Shown in pieces: positions 37,403 through 41,366 of a stretch of DNA of 41,366 nucleotides. Origin of the DNA: Takakia lepidozioides (taxonomy: Eukaryota; Streptophyta; Takakiopsida; Takakiales; Takakiaceae). Where the stretch lies: assembly GCA_030704615.1 (NCBI GenBank), contig JAKLZA010000103.1, positions 1 through 41,366 of the forward strand, read 5' to 3'. The stretch's first letter is position 1. The number at the start of each line of letters is the position of its first letter. The translations under genes and the position numbers were made by a program. Under the pieces are notes generated by a model that ran no database searches, had not been told where the DNA came from, and was given only the letters and a program-made list of their open reading frames with translations.

Positions 37403-38414
37403 TGATACGTCCCAGTGTAATATGAGATCAATCGAAATTTGTTTGATGGGCCAATGAGGCGTTCAGTTGTCATCTCTGTTTTGTTCATTGCAAAGAGAAA
37501 AAAAATCCTGCAATGCGTGCACGACTATTGCAACCCATTGAACGGATGGGTTGAAGCCCATCTTTTGCCCGCATGTGGTGCTTGAACATATGTTCGGAGA
37601 CACAATAGACGAATAAATCATTGCCTCCCCATCGACGCGCTCACCCTCAAGCCATTCCAGAACTTAATTGAATTTAAATTTAAATTAATTTTAAGCCAAT
37701 AAAATAGGTTCGCACTGCCTTTCGTTGGGGGTTCTGGCACGCATCGATTTTGTTTTTGGTTCAATTTTGTTCTGCGGCTTCAAGCATCCCACTGCTACTC
37801 CCCCGCCAAAATTTGGACCCATACAAAATGCCCCCAAAAAAAGTGTTCTCTTCGCTCACTATTGCATAACTCTTTATGAAGAGTGCATGAAGTAGAACGC
37901 AAAACAAGTCTGGAGTGCAAAATAGGGAAGAAAACTGTGGTTTGGGTCCAAATGAATCTTGATCGCTCCCAAATTTGGCACGCACGTTGCATATGGAGTC
38001 ATTACATGCCCATTCAAAAACAGAATGAAAAAAAATAAACATGAACACGCGAAACACAGTCCAACAGGTCCCAAAGTAATAGCAGATCCAACGGAATACA
38101 TTCAACGGGTGAACGGATGGTTGCCCATCCAAATCATTTTTGTTGCTTCAAAACTTTGCCAGTACGTTTGAGACATCCTCTCACAAGTCCCGGACTAAAT
38201 GAGATCAATCGAAATTCATTCGAAGGCTCAACGGCTGGTTGGCCATCGAAATGATTTGGTTCGCTTTGAGATTGGCCAGTATGTTCAATGTACCATGTAA
38301 GAGGCCCCAAAGTAATATGAGATCAATCGAAATTTGTTCAACGGGCCAACGGATGGTTGCCCATCCAAATGATTTCGTTCGCTTGAGACTTGGCCGGTGT
38401 GTTCACGTGCCCTC
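37403..38414 (+). repeat. Satellite monomer, copy 38 (decaying)
   Basis: Unit of 1,012 bp. Changes include CATCTCTGTTTTG, an added AA in TTGCAAAGAGAAA, GCAACCCATTG, a 6-bp duplication giving TTTAAATTTAAATTAA near 37674-37689, and scattered one-base losses in sub-repeats A and B. Confidence 0.95.
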
Positions 38415-39435
38415 TGATACGTCCAGTGTAATATGAGATCAATCGAAATGTGTTGATGGGCCAATGAGGCGTTCAGTTGTCATCTGGTTTTTGTTCATTG
38501 CGAGAAAAAAAATCCTGCAATGCGTGCACGACTATTGCACCCATTGAACGGATGGGTTGAAGCCCATCTTTTGCCCGCATGTGGTGCTTGAACATATGTT
38601 CGGAGACAAAATAGACGAATAAATCATCTGCCTCCCCATCGACGCGCTAACCCCTCAAGCCATTCCAGAACTTAATTGAATTTAAATTAAATTTTAAGCC
38701 AATAAATAGGTTCGCACTGCCTTCGTTGGGGTTTCCTGGGCACGCATCGATTTGTTTTTGGTTCAATTTGTGTTCTGCGGCTTCAGCAGATCCCACTGCT
38801 ACTCCCCGCCAAAATTTGGACCAATACAAAAATGCCCCCCCAAAAAAAGTGTTCTCTTCGCTCACTATTGCATAACTCTTTATGAAGAGTGCATGAAGTA
38901 GAACCCAAAACAAGTCTGGAGTGCAAAATAGGGGAAGAAACTGTGGTTTTGGGTCCAAATGAATCTTGATCGCTCCAAATTTGGCACGCACGTTGCATAG
39001 GAGTCATTACATGCCCCCCATTCAAAAACAGAATGAAAAAAAATAAACATGAAACACGCCGAAACAAGTCCAACGGTCCCAAAGAGATAGCAGGATTTCC
39101 AACGGAATCCGTTACGGGTGACCGGATGGGTGCCATCCAAATACTTTTTGTTTTGCTTCCAAACTTGCCAGTACGTTGAGACATCCTCTCACAAGCCCGG
39201 ACTAATATGAGATCAATCGAAATCATTCGAAGGCTCAACGGCTGGTTGGCCATCGAAATGATTGGTTCGCTTTGAGACTTGGCCAGTATGTCAATGTGCC
39301 AGGTAAGAGGCCCCAAAGTAATATGAGATCAATCCGAAATGTTTTAACGGCCAACGGATGGTTGCCCATCCAAATGATTTTTTTTTTTATTAATTTTTGT
39401 TCGCTTGAGCTTGGCGGTGTGTTCAACGTGCCCTC
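38415..39435 (+). repeat. Satellite monomer, copy 39 (decayed)
   Basis: Unit of about 1,021 bp with many substitutions and indels. Sub-repeat D near 39080-39140 is strongly altered (CAGGATTTCCAACGG, CCGTTACGGGTGACC). In sub-repeat B a T-tract followed by ATTAA is inserted at about 39378-39397. Sub-repeat A survives in outline. Confidence 0.93.
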
Positions 39436-40024
39436 GATACGTCCCAGTGTAATCTGAGATTCAATCGAAATTGTTTCGATGGCCAATGAGGCGTTCAGTT
39501 GTCATCTGGTTTTTGTTCATTGCGAAAAAAAAATCCTGCAATGCGTGCACGGACTATTGCACCCCATTGAACGGATGGTTGAAGCCCATCTTTGCCCGCA
39601 TGTGGGTGCTTTTGGCGAAATCGTTCGGAGACACAATAGACGAATAATCATCTGCCTCCCCATCACGCGATCCACCCTCAAGCCATTCCAGAACTTAAGT
39701 GAATTTAAATTATTTAAGCCAATAAATAGGTTAGCACTGCCTTTCGTTGGGGGTTTCTGGCACGCATCGATTTGTTTGGTTTCACTTTTGGTTGCGGAGT
39801 ATTTCTTCTTTTCAGCATCCCCATGCTACTCCCCGCCAAAATTGGGACCAATACAAATGCCCCCCCAAAAAACGTGTTCTCTTCGCTCACTATTGCATAA
39901 CTCTTATGAAGAGGGCATGAAAGTAGAACGCCAAAACAAGTCTGAGAGTGCAAAATAGGGAAGAAATTGGTTTGGGTCCAATGAATCTTGTCGCTCCCAA
40001 ATTTGGCACGCACGTTGCATATGG

Positions 40025-40212
40025 AGTACATTACAGTGCCCCATTCAACAAACGGAATGAAAAAAAAATAAACATGAACACGAGAAACACGTCCAACAGG
40101 TCCCAAAGTATAGCAGATCCAACGGAATACATTCAAAGGGTGAACGTGTTGTGCCCATCCAAATCATTTTGTTTGCTTCAAACTTTGCCAGTACGGTTGA
40201 GACATCCTTCCA
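40025..40212 (+). repeat. 188-bp perfect tandem duplication, first copy
   Basis: It corresponds to the GAGTCATTACATG-to-sub-repeat-D part of the monomer in decayed form (AGTACATTACAGTGCC through GAGACATCCTTCCA). It is identical base for base to the next 188 bp, although both differ from the consensus at roughly a dozen sites. Confidence 0.95.
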
Positions 40213-40400
40213 AGTACATTACAGTGCCCCATTCAACAAACGGAATGAAAAAAAAATAAACATGAACACGAGAAACACGTCCAACAGGTCCCAAAGTATA
40301 GCAGATCCAACGGAATACATTCAAAGGGTGAACGTGTTGTGCCCATCCAAATCATTTTGTTTGCTTCAAACTTTGCCAGTACGGTTGAGACATCCTTCCA
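40213..40400 (+). repeat. 188-bp perfect tandem duplication, second copy
   Basis: Abuts the first copy with no spacer and ends exactly where the 96-bp minisatellite begins. Identity between the two copies, against their divergence from other monomers, shows that the duplication happened after the edge copy had decayed. An assembly artefact is the alternative. Confidence 0.95.
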
Positions 40401-40495
40401 CCTCGATGAAATTCAGCGCCGTTTTTCCATCCGGGGAATGTTCTCTGTCGGCCAGGTGTCGGGCTCTCCCCAACAAGACGACTTCATCCAACGGG
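40401..40495 (+). repeat. Minisatellite unit 1
   Basis: Unit of 95 bp that begins right at the satellite junction. Its left palindrome arm is damaged (CCTCGATGAAATTCAGCGCC, two G lost). It ends with CCCAACAAGACGACTTCATC where other units have CCCCCGAGACGACTTCATC. Confidence 0.9.
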
Positions 40496-40591
40496 CCTCG
40501 GATAGAAAAACGGCGCCAAATTTCCATCCGAGGGATGATCTCAGTCGGCCAGGTGTCAGCCTCTCCCCCCGAGACGACTTCATCCAACGGG
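40496..40591 (+). repeat. Minisatellite unit 2 (inverted core)
   Basis: Unit of 96 bp. The palindrome core reads AAAAACGGCGCCAAATTT. This matches the reverse complement of the usual core with one mismatch, against five mismatches in direct orientation. The right arm CCATCCGAGG also fits the flipped version. Confidence 0.9.
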
Positions 40592-40687
40592 CCTCGGATG
40601 GAAATTCGGCACCGTTTTTCCATCCGGGGGATATTCTCTGTCGGCCAGGTGTCGGCCTCTCCCCCCGAGACGACTTCATCCAACGGG
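40592..40687 (+). repeat. Minisatellite unit 3
   Basis: Unit of 96 bp, closest to the consensus. The core is GGATGGAAATTCGGCACCG followed by TTTTTCCATCCGGGGG; one base breaks the central GGCGCC. Confidence 0.92.
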
Positions 40688-40782
40688 CCTTGGATGGAAA
40701 TTCGGCGTCGTTTTTCCATCCGGGGGATGTTCTCTGTCGGCCAGGTGACGGACTCACCCCCGAGACGACTTCGTCCGACCGG
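40688..40782 (+). repeat. Minisatellite unit 4
   Basis: Unit of 95 bp. CCTTGGATGG has a T for C in the left arm and the centre reads GGCGTC. The tail has CAGGTGACGGACTCACC. Confidence 0.92.
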
Positions 40783-40861
40783 CCTCGGATGCAAATTCGG
40801 CGCTGTTTTTCCATCCGGGGGATGTTCTCTAGCAGGCACGTGGGGCCGTCACCCTCCGATT
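40783..40861 (+). repeat. Minisatellite unit 5 (partial)
   Basis: The left arm is CCTCGGATGCAAATTCGG and the right arm TTTTTCCATCCGGGGG. After GATGTTCTCT the similarity becomes weak (AGCAGGCACGTGGGGCCGTC), and the unit fades into single-copy sequence near the end given. Confidence 0.8.
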
Positions 40862-41080
40862 GGACGTCCTGTCGAAGTAAATTCTGCGCCTCATTCTTGG
40901 GTACGGTTATATTAAATGGTGCTCTTTTCCTTTGCCACTTGCCCGACCTTCGCTCGTGACCCATGCGTTTCAAACCGAGACAACAACAACACTTCCTCGC
41001 TCCGAGCTCCTCATCTTCCCCACACTCCCCCTTCCTTGCGCACCCTCTCTGCTTCCTGGCAGCCCTTTCATTAGTCCTCG
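40862..41080 (+). other. Single-copy spacer, pyrimidine-rich
   Basis: No repeat and no convincing gene. A TATA-like string, TTATATTAAA, lies at 40907-40916. A CA-rich stretch (GAGACAACAACAACAC) near 40977-40992 is followed by a long C/T-rich tract that ends CCTTTCATTAG at 41074. This could be a promoter plus leader, or the pyrimidine tract and AG of an intron acceptor for the reading frame that follows. A small 46-codon frame at 40963-41103 was not considered convincing. Confidence 0.4.
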
Positions 41081-41366
41081 ATGGTGTGTTGGGATCCCAT
41101 TAACTGCCCAAACAAGAATCGCACCCCGTGGGACTTCTTGCCCAAGTCAGGGGATATTTTCATATACCTGCAGGATTGGATAGACCACTCTCAGCAGAGG
41201 AGGGTGAACCTGTCCGCTCTTGAGTACCTTCCTGGCTTCCACGATGAGCCTCGCGGGGACTTTTTGCGCAATGTTGCATTTTGTTGTATGTTGACTTTTG
41301 GCAGCGAGGGTCTGGCACTCAATCTTGTAATCAGACCCACTGGAATGCCACCTCTGTCAGTTCCCT
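41081..41366 (+). CDS. Partial ORF of unknown protein, runs off the window
   Basis: An open frame of 95 codons from ATG 41081 to the window edge, with no stop; the frame itself is open from 41075, just after an in-frame TAG. The composition looks like a globular protein: NKNRTPWDFLPKSGDIFIYL near residues 12-31, the acidic stretch LQDWIDHSQQ, LPGFHDEPRGDF at about residues 53-64, and a hydrophobic FCCMLTFGSEGLALNLVI segment. I do not recognise a family. The start is uncertain: position -3 of the ATG is T, a weak context, and the upstream CT-rich tract ending in TTTCATTAG at 41066-41074 looks like a 3' splice site, so this may be an internal exon beginning at 41075. An open frame of this length in one of six frames is only mildly unlikely by chance. 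Confidence 0.4.
   Translation, partial: MVCWDPINCPNKNRTPWDFLPKSGDIFIYLQDWIDHSQQRRVNLSALEYLPGFHDEPRGDFLRNVAFCCMLTFGSEGLALNLVIRPTGMPPLSVP

Larger units (their letters stand above)
1..40400 (+). repeat. Tandem satellite array, ~1,011-bp monomer, 40 copies
   Basis: The landmark TGATACGTCCCAGTGTAATA recurs at 1, 1011, 2019, 3031, 4046 and so on to 38415, with a one-base-short version at 39436. That gives 39 full head-to-tail copies and one truncated copy. Spacing ranges from 1,003 to 1,021 bp with a mean near 1,011. All copies have the same orientation and no foreign sequence interrupts them. Differences among copies 3-36 are almost all one-base length changes in A, T, C or G runs, so the array is young, strongly homogenised, or both. 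No coding gene is supported inside it. The left end of the array lies outside the window. I do not recognise the family. It could be centromeric, subtelomeric or interstitial heterochromatin; nothing here decides which. Confidence 0.98.
39436..40400 (+). repeat. Satellite monomer, copy 40 (truncated, duplicated)
   Basis: The first base of the landmark is lost (CTCGATACGTCC). The copy carries GTGCTTTTGGCGAAATCG for the usual GTGCTTGAACATATG, and about 15 inserted bases (GAGTATTTCTTCTTTT) near 39798-39813. It stops within sub-repeat D, so A and B are missing. Its last 188 bp are duplicated in tandem. Confidence 0.93.
40401..40861 (+). repeat. 96-bp minisatellite, five units
   Basis: CCATCCG in the GTTTTTCCATCCGGGGGAT context recurs at 40427, 40524, 40620, 40716 and 40811, a period of 95-97 bp. 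Each unit reads CAACGGGCCTCGGATGG, a GGCGCC-centred loop, TTTTTCCATCCGGGGGAT, TTCTCTGTCGGCCAGGTGTC and a C-run with GAGACGACTTCATC. The first and last units are diverged. The period is about 32 codons, so several frames on both strands stay open; this alone is not evidence of a gene. Confidence 0.95.

Noticed and set aside
1-40400. Many ORFs of 60-166 codons on both strands within the satellite.
   Set aside because: They recur every ~1,011 bp, overlap in several frames, and gain or lose codons through one-base homopolymer changes. None shows a known domain. They are by-products of the repeat.
1-40400. Ribosomal DNA intergenic spacer or 5S array.
   Set aside because: No 5S, 18S, 5.8S or 25S/28S sequence occurs between copies, and the monomer contains no recognisable rRNA segment.
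1-40400. CRISPR array.
   Set aside because: The repeats are ~1 kb and contiguous, with no unique spacers and no cas genes.
1-40400. LTR retrotransposon or Helitron-derived tandem.
   Set aside because: No primer-binding site, polypurine tract, terminal inverted repeats, integrase/RT frame or Helitron-type terminal hairpin with CTRR was recognised.
40151-40915. The 254-codon plus-strand frame as a gene.
   Set aside because: It starts in decayed satellite, reads through half of the 188-bp duplication, then through the minisatellite, and competes with equally long frames on the other strand.
40963-41103. A 46-codon frame with a hydrophobic C-terminal half, in the spacer before the partial ORF.
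   Set aside because: It lies in CT-rich DNA that naturally encodes S, P, L and F, has no similarity I recognise, and overlaps the better frame at 41081. At most it could be an upstream ORF.
40932-41183. An 83-codon plus-strand frame.
   Set aside because: Low-complexity T/P/L-rich composition from the pyrimidine tract. It overlaps the more protein-like frame from 41081 and ends inside it.

Overview
The window is almost entirely one tandem-repeat array. About 40 head-to-tail copies of a roughly 1,011-bp monomer fill positions 1 to 40,400, followed by about 460 bp of a second tandem repeat (96-bp unit, five copies) and then about 500 bp of single-copy DNA to the end. I see no rRNA, tRNA, CRISPR array, transposase, reverse transcriptase or other recognisable gene inside the array. 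Its open reading frames are by-products of a repeated sequence: they break and re-form in different copies through one-base length changes in homopolymers.

This is a eukaryotic satellite or macrosatellite locus. Array length, uniformity and lack of genes argue strongly against a bacterial or phage origin. The sequence does not settle the kingdom. A plant or fungal genome fits best, from the CA- and CT-rich leader-like stretch and the possible 3' splice site at the right edge, but this is inference. No telomere repeat, rDNA unit or known centromere box was found, so the chromosomal position is unknown.

Layout: copies 1-2 (1-2,018) differ slightly from the consensus. Copies 3-36 (2,019-36,399) are nearly identical by eye and differ mainly by single-base homopolymer indels. 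Copies 37-40 (36,400-40,400) decay progressively towards the right boundary. The last copy is truncated at about four fifths of its length and carries a perfect 188-bp internal tandem duplication that abuts the next repeat. The 96-bp minisatellite (40,401 to about 40,861) has a near-palindromic core in every unit. Beyond it lie a pyrimidine-rich spacer and an open reading frame from 41,081 that runs off the window and looks like part of a real but unrecognised protein gene.

Internal structure: nearly half of the monomer is built from 120-bp sub-repeats (called D, A, B, C here), spaced exactly 120 bp apart in clean copies. The sub-repeat and the 96-bp minisatellite share the same short blocks in the same order: CAACGGGCC, GGATGG, a loop, CCATCC, GAT-TTC, and GGCC with GGTGT. 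The most interesting reading is that the two arrays belong to one hairpin-bearing repeat superfamily at different stages of evolution, with the minisatellite as a diverged or ancestral relic at the array edge.
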